29,935 nt of DNA from the NCBI RefSeq assembly GCF_023715505.1, contig NZ_JAMBOH010000043.1:1-29935 (forward strand). The letters are read 5' to 3'. Numbering within the stretch: the first letter of the stretch is position 1; every line of letters starts with the position of its first letter. The translations under genes were made by a program, and so were the position numbers. Under the pieces are notes generated by a model. The model ran no database searches, was not told where the DNA came from, and saw only the letters and a program-made list of their open reading frames with translations. Source of the DNA: Neobacillus cucumis. GTDB taxonomy: Bacteria > Bacillota > Bacilli > Bacillales_B > DSM-18226. Positions 8,132 to 16,494 of this stretch are shown piece after piece.

Positions 8132-9213
8132 TGAGAACCTATAAAATTGCTGTCATTCCTGGGGATGGAATTGGACCTGAAGTCCTACAGGAAGGAATTA
8201 AAATATTGAATAAAATTGCCGAATTAGATCAATCTCTTCAATTCGAATACACGTATTTTCCATGGGGCTGTGAATATTACACGAAACATGGCGTAATGAT
8301 GGATCCAGACGGAATGGAGAAGTTAAAAAACTTCGATGCTATTTTTTTAGGTGCTGTTGGATATCCAGGTGTACCGGATCATATCTCATTATGGGATTTA
8401 CTATTAAAAATTCGAAAAGGCTTTGATCAGTATATCAATATTCGTCCAATAAAGTTAATCAAAGGTGCCGTATGTCCCTTGAAGGGTGTCAACTCTGAAG
8501 ATGTGGACATGCTGTTTATCCGGGAAAATAGTGAAGGTGAATATGCTGGGGCCGGGGATTGGTTATTTAAAGGATTAGATAACGAAGTTGTATTGCAAAC
8601 TGGGGTGTTTTCCCGTAAAGGAACAGAACGAGTTATTCGTTATGCGTTTGAAACGGCAAGACGAGAAGGAAAATCGTTAACAAGTATTAGTAAGGGAAAT
8701 GCCTTGAATTATTCAATGGTCTTTTGGGATCAGGTTTTTGAAGAGGTTAGCAAGGAGTATCCGGATGTAAAAACAGCATCCTATCTAGTGGACGCTGCAG
8801 CAATGCTTATGATTACCGATCCAAAGCGATTTGAAGTCGTGGTAACCTCTAATTTATTTGGAGACATTTTAACCGATTTAGGAGCCGCTTTGGCCGGTGG
8901 AATTGGGCTTGCGGCCGGAGCCAATATCAATCCAAATAAAACGTATCCTTCGATGTTTGAACCGATCCATGGATCTGCTCCCGATATTGCCGGTAAAGGT
9001 GTTGCCAATCCATTAGCAACAATTTGGTCCGCCAGCCAGCTGCTCGACTTTCTTGGATACGATAAATACGGAAAGTTAGTTCTAGACGCAATTGAGGAAC
9101 TGCTTGTGGAGGGTAAGGTGTTAACACCTGATATGAAAGGAACTGCATCGACTACGGAAGTGGGGGACCGCGCGGTAGAGATTATTCACTCGCTTATTTC
9201 GTTAAAGGCTTAA
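8131..9213 (+). CDS. D-malate/tartrate dehydrogenase (decarboxylating), IMDH-like
   Basis: This 360-residue beta-decarboxylating dehydrogenase starts with AVIPGDGIGPEV and contains DHISLWDLLLKIRKGFDQY, RENSEGEYAG and the cofactor loop HGSAPDIAGKGVANP. The VGYPGVPDHISLW segment and the IRKGFDQYINIRPI stretch resemble E. coli DmlA (YeaU) and tartrate dehydrogenase TtuC more than LeuB or isocitrate dehydrogenase. The expected reaction is (R)-malate plus NAD to pyruvate, CO2 and NADH. The ATG at 8131 overlaps the preceding stop as TGATG, and GAGGAG lies just upstream; an in-frame upstream ATG at 8110 lies inside the previous gene and is less likely. As third gene of the operon it would finish conversion of the carnitine backbone to central metabolism. 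Confidence 0.87.
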   Translation: MRTYKIAVIPGDGIGPEVLQEGIKILNKIAELDQSLQFEYTYFPWGCEYYTKHGVMMDPDGMEKLKNFDAIFLGAVGYPGVPDHISLWDLLLKIRKGFDQYINIRPIKLIKGAVCPLKGVNSEDVDMLFIRENSEGEYAGAGDWLFKGLDNEVVLQTGVFSRKGTERVIRYAFETARREGKSLTSISKGNALNYSMVFWDQVFEEVSKEYPDVKTASYLVDAAAMLMITDPKRFEVVVTSNLFGDILTDLGAALAGGIGLAAGANINPNKTYPSMFEPIHGSAPDIAGKGVANPLATIWSASQLLDFLGYDKYGKLVLDAIEELLVEGKVLTPDMKGTASTTEVGDRAVEIIHSLISLKA

Positions 9214-9264
9214 TACTAACCATGGCTTGATCGTTTGATGGGGTAAAACTTTCGTCTATTATAT

Positions 9265-9303
9265 CCCTTCTTATTCTCTGTTTGATAAGAAGGGGGATTT
9301 TTG
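9265..9303 (+). terminator. Terminator after the three-gene oxygenase operon
   Basis: A perfect 10-bp stem (CCCTTCTTAT at 9265-9274 with ATAAGAAGGG at 9285-9294) is followed by GGATTTTTTGG. The few bases between stem and T run may make it leaky, so some transcription may continue into the transporter genes. Confidence 0.75.
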
Positions 9304-9347
9304 GAAGTATTTATCTGAATATAAAGTAAATTCGTTCTTCTATTTAA

Positions 9348-9361
9348 TGAAAACGCCTACA
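9348..9361 (+). promoter_or_regulatory. cre-like site upstream of the DUF3311/symporter genes
   Basis: TGAAAACGCCTACA matches 11 of the 12 defined positions of the CcpA consensus TGWAANCGNTNWCA; only the T at position 10 differs. It lies about 65 bp before the DUF3311 start. No clear sigma-A or sigma-54 promoter was found between the terminator at 9303 and 9414, so how these genes are transcribed is unclear. Confidence 0.45.
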
Positions 9362-9413
9362 AACGAGCGGACTGGAACTCCTGTAAAATTTACATTAGAA
9401 GGGATTTTTGCGA

Positions 9414-9602
9414 ATGAAGAAGTGGATTGCATTTCTGACCATCTTACCTGCAATTGGGTCATTAACTGTTGTTAATAAAATTGAACCTTATATTTGGGGT
9501 TTACCGTTTATTGTATTTTGGTCTACATTATGGCTCATCCTCACATCAGTCTGTCTTTTGGTATGTAACGCCATTTATGATCGAAAGGAGCAAAATAAAT
9601 GA
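9414..9602 (+). CDS. Small DUF3311 membrane protein, partner of the sodium symporter
   Basis: The 62-residue protein has two hydrophobic segments (about residues 5-20 and 29-50) joined by a short loop with NKIEPYIWGLPF, the usual DUF3311 pattern, and a charged tail. DUF3311 genes commonly precede sodium:solute symporter genes, as with yhjC-yhjB in B. subtilis, and may be a small accessory subunit. The stop overlaps the symporter ATG as ATGA, so the pair is translationally coupled. AGAAGGG at 9397-9403 is ten bases before the ATG at 9414; an in-frame TTG at 9408 is an alternative start but lies only four bases after it. Confidence 0.85.
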   Translation: MKKWIAFLTILPAIGSLTVVNKIEPYIWGLPFIVFWSTLWLILTSVCLLVCNAIYDRKEQNK

Positions 9603-11077
9603 ATAGCTCCATTTTTATTATTGGTTTAACACTTGTCTTCGCTATTTACTTAGGAATACGAGCTCGAAAAGGGCGGGATATGAAGCTCGAACAGTGGGCC
9701 GTTGCCGAGAGAAATTTCGGGTCGCTGATTATGTTTGTGTTAATGGCAGGGGAAATGTTTTCCACATTTGTGTTCTTAGGGGCCAGCGGTGGAGCTTACC
9801 GCATGGGGGGGCCTACGATTTATGTCTTTTGTGCACTTACCTATGTGATTCCTTTTTGGATTCTGCCTCCAATTTGGCGCTATGCTAAAAAAAACAATCT
9901 CATCACCCAATCAGATTTCTTCGCCCAAAAATACCAAAGTAAGAATTTGGGATTGCTTGTAGCAATAATTGGTGTAATTTCAATGATTCCATATATTGTA
10001 TTACAGTTGAAAGGATTTCAAATTATTGTTTCTGAAGCATCTTACGGAGCAATTCCCCCGAAAATAGCCGTATGGATCGGCTTAATTGCCGTAACCATTT
10101 TCGTTTATATCTCTGGGATTCATGGTTCTGCATGGACTGCCGTATTAAAAGATATTCTTATGCTTACTGTTATCCTATTTTTGGGATTCTATTTGCCCTA
10201 TCATTACTACGGTGGAATCCAGCCAATGTTTGAGACTTTAGATAAAGCCAAGCCAGGATTCCTTTTAATGCCTGATAAAGGTCTAAGTATTTCATGGTAT
10301 GTTTCTATCTGTATCACAATTGCTTTGGGTCAATATATGTGGCCGCATTGCTTTGGTGCCAGCTTATCTTCTAAGAGTGAGACTGCCTTAAGAAAAAACA
10401 CTGCCATTTTACCTTTGTATCAAATCGTTCTTGTATTTATCCTATTTATTGGTTTTACAGCTGTACTGCAAATTCCAAATCTGGAAGGGACAGCTTCGGA
10501 CCTCGCGTTGTTTAAAATTGCCAAAGAATCACTGCCACCCTGGTTTATTGGTGTAATCGGATCAGCAGGATTACTTGCAGCTCTCATTCCTTGTTCATTG
10601 CTCATCCTAACAGCATCAACACTTCTTTCGAAAAATATATTTAAACATTTTAAGCCGAACACGTCTGATCAGAAACTGGCAAAATTAACACGCATCTTTG
10701 TTCCGATTATTGCTTTAATTTCTTTGTTCTTTACATTTTATGGAGGAAATACAATGATTGCACTGCTGACAATGGCTTACAGCTTTGTTCTTCAACTCTT
10801 CCCGCCACTTGCCTTCAGTTTATTGAAGAAGAATCCGATTAGTAAAATTGGTGCTTCCGCCGGGATGATAGTGGGAGTAGCAATTGTCGCTTATCAAACG
10901 TTAGAAGGCACAACAATGTCTACAATGTTTCCTAGTGCCCCTCATTTCATTCAAGATTTAGACATTGGTGTCGTAGCGATTACGGTTAATATGGTAGTTA
11001 TGCTTGCTTTTAGTTTATTTACTAAAAAGGTTTCCGTTATCCAGGAAGATCCAATCAGCCAAGCAAGTAATCTATAA
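9599..11077 (+). CDS. Sodium:solute symporter (SSS family), probable importer for the catabolic island
   Basis: This 492-residue integral membrane protein has about 13 hydrophobic segments and the layout of the sodium:solute symporter family (PutP, PanF, YhjB). Visible landmarks include the N-terminal AGEMFSTFVFLGASGGAYRMG region of TM1-TM2 and the GLLAALIPCSLLILTASTLL segment of TM8, where the family's sodium site is formed. AAAGGAG lies just upstream of its ATG, inside the DUF3311 gene. Its position behind the oxygenase operon, with only a terminator between, suggests that it imports the operon's substrate. A sodium symporter would be an alternative to the BCCT or ABC importers known for carnitine. 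Substrate is inferred only. Confidence 0.9.
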   Translation: MNSSIFIIGLTLVFAIYLGIRARKGRDMKLEQWAVAERNFGSLIMFVLMAGEMFSTFVFLGASGGAYRMGGPTIYVFCALTYVIPFWILPPIWRYAKKNNLITQSDFFAQKYQSKNLGLLVAIIGVISMIPYIVLQLKGFQIIVSEASYGAIPPKIAVWIGLIAVTIFVYISGIHGSAWTAVLKDILMLTVILFLGFYLPYHYYGGIQPMFETLDKAKPGFLLMPDKGLSISWYVSICITIALGQYMWPHCFGASLSSKSETALRKNTAILPLYQIVLVFILFIGFTAVLQIPNLEGTASDLALFKIAKESLPPWFIGVIGSAGLLAALIPCSLLILTASTLLSKNIFKHFKPNTSDQKLAKLTRIFVPIIALISLFFTFYGGNTMIALLTMAYSFVLQLFPPLAFSLLKKNPISKIGASAGMIVGVAIVAYQTLEGTTMSTMFPSAPHFIQDLDIGVVAITVNMVVMLAFSLFTKKVSVIQEDPISQASNL

Positions 11078-11087
11078 AAAATTAACG

Positions 11088-11126
11088 CTATCCCATGAAA
11101 TCTTCATTCATGGGATAGTATTTTAA
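11088..11126 (+). terminator. Terminator after the symporter gene
   Basis: A perfect 11-bp stem, CTATCCCATGA at 11088-11098 with TCATGGGATAG at 11108-11118, has a 9-base loop and is followed by TATTTTAAT. Confidence 0.85.
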
Positions 11127-11169
11127 TCTCATTCAATTTAAAAAATTAAAAGAAATTAGGGGATATTAC

Positions 11170-12918
11170 TTGAAACAGTTTCAGATTTTAGTAGAAAAAA
11201 ATGTTCCATGTGAGATGAGAGATGGAGTGGTCCTTTATGCAGATATTTATCGGCCGAATAGAGAGGGAACCTATCCTGTTCTATTAACCCGGCTTCCTTA
11301 CAGTAAGGATTTGCCACATTATTCACATCGGTATCTTGACACAAATCGTCTAGTTGAAAATGGTTTTATTGTGATTATTCAAGATGTGAGGGGGAGATTT
11401 CAATCGGCAGGGGAGTTTCAATCGTTTAGACAGGAAGGAAATGATGGTTATGACACCGTGGAATGGGCTGCAACCCTTCCGTATTCGACAGGAAAAGTTG
11501 GAATGTTTGGTATGTCTTACTATGGATATACCCAGCTGATGGCTGCGTCGAAAAAGCCGCCGCACTTAGCTGCTATTTTTCCGGCGATGACGTTAAATGA
11601 CCAGAGAAATGGGGCTTTATACCGAAACGGTGTCTATCAGTTGGGATTTTCTGAAACTTGGACACTCGAATCTATTGCCCCTGATTTATTAAAACGGAAA
11701 TATAAAAAACCGACGGAAAGAATAGAAGCATTAAAAAATCTCGGAGCTCATCTGGCTAAATTAGAGGACCTTTACCATTTTACTCCGGTTAATCAGTGGC
11801 GGCCTTTAAAGGAACTTGGTGTTGCTGATTTCTTTTTTGAGGAATTGCTCCATTCTATTGAAGATGAAGAATACTGGAAGGATTCAAGTATTACTGATAA
11901 GTATGAAGATTTGCAGGTTCCAGCTTTCCACTTAGGGGGCTGGTATGACTGTTTTATTGGGCCAACCTTAACTAATTACGTGGAGATGGCCAAAACTGGT
12001 CGGGATCAAAAACTGATTGTCGGACCATGGGGGCATGGATATTTCTCCTCTGTACAAGGAGAATGCTCCTTCGGTGTTCAAGCTTCCGGTGACTGGATCA
12101 ATTTAAAAGAGAACATTACGGATCTCCATATTAACTGGTTTAACCATTGGTTATTAGGGATAGATAACAAAGTAGAAACCGAGGCGCCTGTTAAAATTTT
12201 TGTTATGGGAGTTAATCAGTGGCGTGATGAAATGGAATGGCCGCTTGAACGAACTGAATATACTAATTTTTATTTGCACAGTGAGGGCAATGCTAATACG
12301 AAATTAGGTGATGGTCATCTTTCAGTAATTAAACCTGAAGATGAGCAGATAGATACCTTTATATATGAGCCAACAGATCCTGTGCCAACTAAAGGAGGGG
12401 GTACATTATTTGCTGGCCCACTGACAATGGGACCATTTGACCAAAGTGAGATTGAAGAACGAGAAGATGTACTTGTTTACTCGACTGCACCTTTAACGGA
12501 GGCTGTAGAAGTGACAGGGCCAGTGAAAGTGAAGTTATGGGCTTTAACCGATGCGAAGGATACAGATTTCACAGCAAAGCTCGTCGATACTGCTCCCGAT
12601 GGAAGGGCTATAAATTTAGCTGAAGGAATTATTAATGCGAAGTACCGGAACGGATTTTATCCTGAAAAGGAATTAAATGGGGAAGTGACTGAATACGAAA
12701 TTGATCTTTGGGCAACCAGTAATGTGTTCCTTCCGGGGCATCGAATCACGCTAGAAATTTCTTCGAGCAGCTTTCCGCAATACCTGCCTAATCCAAATAC
12801 CGGAAGCTCTTTGATTAGCAGCAATCTATCAATAAAAGCAAAGCAAACCATTTTTCATAACAAAAAGTATCCTTCACATATTATCCTTCCAATTATTCGA
12901 GTGACAGAGACCAAGTAG
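11170..12918 (+). CDS. CocE/NonD family alpha/beta hydrolase (S15-like)
   Basis: The 582-residue protein has an N-terminal alpha/beta hydrolase domain. Its nucleophile is S116 in GMSYYG, the acid is D260 in HLGGWYD and the histidine is H289 in GPWGHG. A C-terminal jelly-roll domain (about 350-580) is typical of X-Pro dipeptidyl-peptidase and cocaine esterase relatives. QDVRGRFQSAGEF is a family hallmark. These enzymes hydrolyse esters or amides with bulky acyl groups. There is no signal peptide, so it acts in the cytoplasm. Translation starts at TTG, eight bases after AGGGG; no ATG near the N-terminus has a better site. It follows the symporter terminator by only about 50 bases with no clear promoter, so it may rely on read-through. 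An ester-releasing role feeding the upstream oxygenase (for example on acylcarnitines) is possible but speculative. Confidence 0.88.
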   Translation: MKQFQILVEKNVPCEMRDGVVLYADIYRPNREGTYPVLLTRLPYSKDLPHYSHRYLDTNRLVENGFIVIIQDVRGRFQSAGEFQSFRQEGNDGYDTVEWAATLPYSTGKVGMFGMSYYGYTQLMAASKKPPHLAAIFPAMTLNDQRNGALYRNGVYQLGFSETWTLESIAPDLLKRKYKKPTERIEALKNLGAHLAKLEDLYHFTPVNQWRPLKELGVADFFFEELLHSIEDEEYWKDSSITDKYEDLQVPAFHLGGWYDCFIGPTLTNYVEMAKTGRDQKLIVGPWGHGYFSSVQGECSFGVQASGDWINLKENITDLHINWFNHWLLGIDNKVETEAPVKIFVMGVNQWRDEMEWPLERTEYTNFYLHSEGNANTKLGDGHLSVIKPEDEQIDTFIYEPTDPVPTKGGGTLFAGPLTMGPFDQSEIEEREDVLVYSTAPLTEAVEVTGPVKVKLWALTDAKDTDFTAKLVDTAPDGRAINLAEGIINAKYRNGFYPEKELNGEVTEYEIDLWATSNVFLPGHRITLEISSSSFPQYLPNPNTGSSLISSNLSIKAKQTIFHNKKYPSHIILPIIRVTETK

Positions 12919-12954
12919 GGTACAGGAAGGATTGGATGAAAAAGCGATACTGAT

Positions 12955-12981
12955 AAAGCCTGGCTCGTTTTTGAACCAGGC
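12955..12981 (-). terminator. Hairpin terminator of the M14 peptidase gene (minus strand)
   Basis: On the minus strand, GCCTGGTTC / GAGCCAGGC arms (12973-12981 and 12958-12966) with a 6-base loop are followed by TTTATC. The T tract is weak. The arms are identical to those of the terminator at 3787-3809. Confidence 0.65.
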
Positions 12982-12994
12982 CCTCATCATGTTC

Positions 12995-15376
12995 TTATTT
13001 TTCAAGAATCGCATTGGATAAAAGTCGGAACAAGTAATCGGTATGATCACGGAAGCCTGCTTCTAATCCGATTAGGGTTACATCTTTAGTCTGTTCCTTA
13101 ACAATGACAGCCTGCCCCTTGGCAGCGGCATTACCTGCCCAGTGACCTGCTATGAAAAAATCCTCAGAGTTTGCTAGTTTCGCAATGACCTTATCATTGT
13201 CAGTCCCCGTATACCAAACTGGACGATAGACGAAGCCTAGGTCATCCTGAGCATATCCTGCAGTGACACCAGTCCCCTCATAATCTACCTTTACAATTCC
13301 ATTGCTGTTAGACCCGCCGGTATTAATTGTATCATCGGTAAGTCCAAGTGTTTTTGTTGCTCTAGATGCACCAGCACCCACGGCAATATATTTACCGCCC
13401 TTGTTTATAAAAGCATTCACGTTAGCTTTGAATAAATCTAGCTGGCCAGCATTCTGGAAGCCAAATTCTTTGTTTGCAGCAGATAAGTTTGTAGAAATAA
13501 GGCTTTCTGTACCGCTGTAAACAAATACATCAAACCCGGTAAGACCCTTTTCGGCGGCCTCTACTGGGGTCACTTCAGTGACATCAAAACCTAAACGCTT
13601 TAGGGCAAGCTTTGTTCCGCTGTGGGATTGTTGTTTGCCCATACCACCATCCTTTAAAATGGCTACTTTTAAGTTTGATATAGCAACCGCATCCGCAGGT
13701 ACCTTGGCTGTTGATTCGATCTTTAATCCGGAGGCTTTCACGGCTGCAGAAATTTCATTTGCTGCTGCTTCAGTATAGAAGTTACCATTTGCATCACGCT
13801 TTACAGCTACGCCTTGTTGTAACAATGCATTTGCTAGATTCACAGCTTTCACGGAACTGTTAGGAATTAAGAATGGTCCCTTACCAATAACTGAACCTTG
13901 CTCCGTAACCTGTGTTACTTTTGTTGATGTAACATCAACGGATGTCTGTGCAGGCACTGCTTCAAATCCCCAAAGTTCTGGCAGACTCCATGCTGAAATA
14001 TCATACATGGCTGGTGTATCATTGGTGATGTCTTCACCGTCCCAAAGCATGGTGTTGGCCAACCCAGCCTTAGCCTGATCCATCTTTACAATATAAGTTC
14101 CTTTAGGATAGGATTCTCCATCTGCAATAAAATCCTTTGAAGCCTGAACGACCTCAATATCATTTTTTAGTAAATGATTAACAGCCTTATCTGTTACAGT
14201 CGGATCCTTTTCATCAACCGGCAGGATATAAGCTTTCGGGAAGAAGCCTTCCGGATGGAATGGATGATCAAAATTGATACCCCGTTTAAACATTTCAATT
14301 TGATCGGTAATCATCGCTTGCTTATTCTCAGTAGCAAATTTCAAAGCACCCATAATGGCGTCATACTGCCAGCGGACACCATCCCAATCGTTGGTCGGCG
14401 CTTCTAGTGTATGACCATAGGCACCATGATACATGGCATACATTGGAGTGAAAATTGGCGGATAATCATCCCAGCCGGCTGAGTCATCCCGCTGTGGAAC
14501 GTAAACGCCTTGCATAGTCTTGTAAAGATCGCCTTTAAAACTAGCGTTATCTGCCATAATGTTGGATTCCATTGCTTCTGCCTGCTGATAAGCCCACTTA
14601 TTATAAAGGTCATACTCATAGTTTGGATTATGCGGCGGTGTACAAGGTTCGATTAACCCTTGACGGTTTGGAGCATAGTTCTTTACATATCCATGCGTAT
14701 CAAGGAATACCATTGGATTCCACTCTTTAATCAGTGCAACGGTTTCTTGCGTTTCCGGTTGTGACTGCGTAATGAAGTCGCGGTTTAAGTCAATTCCTTC
14801 CCCATTAAAACGTGTCGCATTGACACGGCCGTCGGGATTTTGAACAACATTAAATATCAGGATATTGTTGGCTAAAATCTTTTTGGTCTCGGCATCATTC
14901 TGTGTAGCAAAGCGTTCAATCAACTGAAGAACAGCATCGCTTCCTACAAATTCAGTTCCATGGATAGAACCGTTAATCATAATCGGAATCTTAAAATCCG
15001 GGTTAGCGGCAATCCAATCCTGGGCCTTGCCTGGATTTTTAAACATTTGTTTTCGTAAAGATTGTATTTTACCAAACTTTCCTTGGGTGGTTGGATCGGC
15101 AATGGTTACCACATATAGCGGATTACCATCTGCTGATGTCCCGCGGACCTCCAATTTCACACGGTTGGATTGTTTCTCAATGCTGCTCAGCTTCGCGCCT
15201 ATTTGCGAGAATTTTAAAAAATCATAGTTTTCACTATTAAACTTGCTTCCATCCTGTTCTTCGTATGCATTAACGTTTGTCCACTTTTGTCCCTCGGCAA
15301 AACCTGTAGTCCATGGAATAGTGGTAACAAGAGTCGCAACCAGCAAGCCGGCAACGGCCTTTTTCTTTTTATTCAC
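12995..15376 (-). CDS. Secreted M14 family zinc carboxypeptidase with large C-terminal region
   Basis: This 793-residue protein begins with a signal peptide: lysines at 3-6, a hydrophobic core to about 25, then a likely cut after AFA-type GFAEG near 28. The M14 domain covers about 50-380. The zinc ligands are H139 and E142 (SIHGTEF) and H228 (DTHGY), N198-R199 lie in GIDLNRD, and the catalytic glutamate E325 is in GHTLEAP. The following 400 residues include a segment around 565-790 that reads like a class I glutamine amidotransferase-like fold (AILKDGGMGKQQSHSG, then FDVFVYSGTES). This combination is seen in large secreted M14 peptidases of bacilli. It starts at GTG with GGAAG about nine bases upstream. 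It probably digests extracellular peptides. The gene is monocistronic on the minus strand. Confidence 0.9.
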   Translation of the reverse strand: MNKKKKAVAGLLVATLVTTIPWTTGFAEGQKWTNVNAYEEQDGSKFNSENYDFLKFSQIGAKLSSIEKQSNRVKLEVRGTSADGNPLYVVTIADPTTQGKFGKIQSLRKQMFKNPGKAQDWIAANPDFKIPIMINGSIHGTEFVGSDAVLQLIERFATQNDAETKKILANNILIFNVVQNPDGRVNATRFNGEGIDLNRDFITQSQPETQETVALIKEWNPMVFLDTHGYVKNYAPNRQGLIEPCTPPHNPNYEYDLYNKWAYQQAEAMESNIMADNASFKGDLYKTMQGVYVPQRDDSAGWDDYPPIFTPMYAMYHGAYGHTLEAPTNDWDGVRWQYDAIMGALKFATENKQAMITDQIEMFKRGINFDHPFHPEGFFPKAYILPVDEKDPTVTDKAVNHLLKNDIEVVQASKDFIADGESYPKGTYIVKMDQAKAGLANTMLWDGEDITNDTPAMYDISAWSLPELWGFEAVPAQTSVDVTSTKVTQVTEQGSVIGKGPFLIPNSSVKAVNLANALLQQGVAVKRDANGNFYTEAAANEISAAVKASGLKIESTAKVPADAVAISNLKVAILKDGGMGKQQSHSGTKLALKRLGFDVTEVTPVEAAEKGLTGFDVFVYSGTESLISTNLSAANKEFGFQNAGQLDLFKANVNAFINKGGKYIAVGAGASRATKTLGLTDDTINTGGSNSNGIVKVDYEGTGVTAGYAQDDLGFVYRPVWYTGTDNDKVIAKLANSEDFFIAGHWAGNAAAKGQAVIVKEQTKDVTLIGLEAGFRDHTDYLFRLLSNAILEK

Positions 15377-15435
15377 ACCTATTTACTTCCAATTTTGTAT
15401 ATTTATTATTTTTTATGTATTTAATATACATTACT

Positions 15436-15465
15436 ATTCTATTATTATATTCATTAAAATAACAA
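15436..15465 (-). promoter_or_regulatory. Possible sigma-A promoter of the M14 peptidase gene
   Basis: Reading the minus strand, TTGTTA (15460-15465), 18 bp and TAGAAT (15436-15441) resemble a sigma-A promoter about 60 bp before the GTG start. The region is very AT-rich, so chance matches are easy. Confidence 0.3.
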
Positions 15466-15636
15466 CCTAATATTTTCCTGAATTTGGGTAAATTGGATAA
15501 TAAAGATAGGGCGATGGTAACGGGTGTTAACATAATAACTTTCAGAATGTATACATACTTTTAATACTCCTAAATGGGTATATCACTATAGAAATAGTAA
15601 ATGGCAACCCGCTATCATTTTTAGGGAGGTAAAATA

Positions 15637-16467
15637 ATGAAATGGAAGGGAAGACGTGAAAGCTCGAATGTTGGAGACCGTAGAGGAATTGGCGGTAAAA
15701 CCATTATTGGAGGAGGGATCGGCAGTATCATCATCGTGCTCCTCTTTACACTTCTTGGGGGAAATCCCGGGGATATAATGAACAACATGACAACAAATAA
15801 TGGATCTGACACTAATACCCCATACCATGAAACTGCAAAAGAAAAGGAACAAGCGGATTTTGTTTCTGTGGTTCTGGCAGATACAGAAGATATATGGTCT
15901 GAGGAATTTAAAAAAAGAGGGCTTACCTATGAAAATCCTAAGCTCGTTTTGTACAGCGGCAGTGTCCAATCAGCTTGTGGATTTCAAAGTGCAGCTGTGG
16001 GTCCGTTTTATTGTCCAGGTGACTACAAGCTTTACATTGATTTGAGCTTTTATCAGAAACTGAAAGACAAATTTCAAGCACCGGGTGATTTTGCGATGGC
16101 CTACGTCATTGCCCATGAGGTAGGTCACCATGTACAGACGCTTTTGCATTCGGGAGATCAAGTTTCCACAGCCAAGAAGCGAACAAATGAGTACTCTGTC
16201 CGGTATGAATTACAGGCAGACTATTTGGCCGGTGTCTGGGCTCACTATGCGCAGGGGAAGGGATACCTTGAAAAGGGTGACTTGGAAGAGGCATTAAATG
16301 CAGCCAACTCTGTTGGCGATGATAATATTCAGAAAAAAGCACAGGGCTATGTGGTTCCGGAGAGTTTTACACATGGAAGCTCTGAGCAGAGAATGCGCTG
16401 GTTTAATAAAGGGTTTAAGACCGGCACCATTGAGGGCGGGGACACATTTAACACGGCAAATCTTTAA
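15637..16467 (+). CDS. YpfJ-type neutral zinc metallopeptidase, membrane anchored
   Basis: The 276-residue protein belongs to the YpfJ / KPN_02809 putative zinc peptidase family (PF04228). An N-terminal basic segment (MKWKGRRESSNVGDRRG) and a single hydrophobic segment at about 21-41 (GGGIGSIIIVLLFTLLGG) anchor it. The catalytic HEVGH motif is at 160-164, and E191 or D195 in YELQADYLAGV is the likely third ligand. The family signature SACGFQSAAVGPFYCPGD at about 112-129 and the C-terminal HGSSEQRMRWFNKGF are also present. AGGGAGG precedes the ATG by about eight bases. It is a single gene between the divergent M14 gene and its own terminator. No member has a well-established physiological substrate. 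Confidence 0.92.
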   Translation: MKWKGRRESSNVGDRRGIGGKTIIGGGIGSIIIVLLFTLLGGNPGDIMNNMTTNNGSDTNTPYHETAKEKEQADFVSVVLADTEDIWSEEFKKRGLTYENPKLVLYSGSVQSACGFQSAAVGPFYCPGDYKLYIDLSFYQKLKDKFQAPGDFAMAYVIAHEVGHHVQTLLHSGDQVSTAKKRTNEYSVRYELQADYLAGVWAHYAQGKGYLEKGDLEEALNAANSVGDDNIQKKAQGYVVPESFTHGSSEQRMRWFNKGFKTGTIEGGDTFNTANL

Positions 16468-16494
16468 ACTCAGGGCTATACTTAGATATTAGAG

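Noticed and set aside
9370..9390. TGGAAC-N5-TAAAA before DUF3311 as a second sigma-54 promoter.
   Set aside because: The essential GC of the -12 element is absent and the -24 is imperfect.
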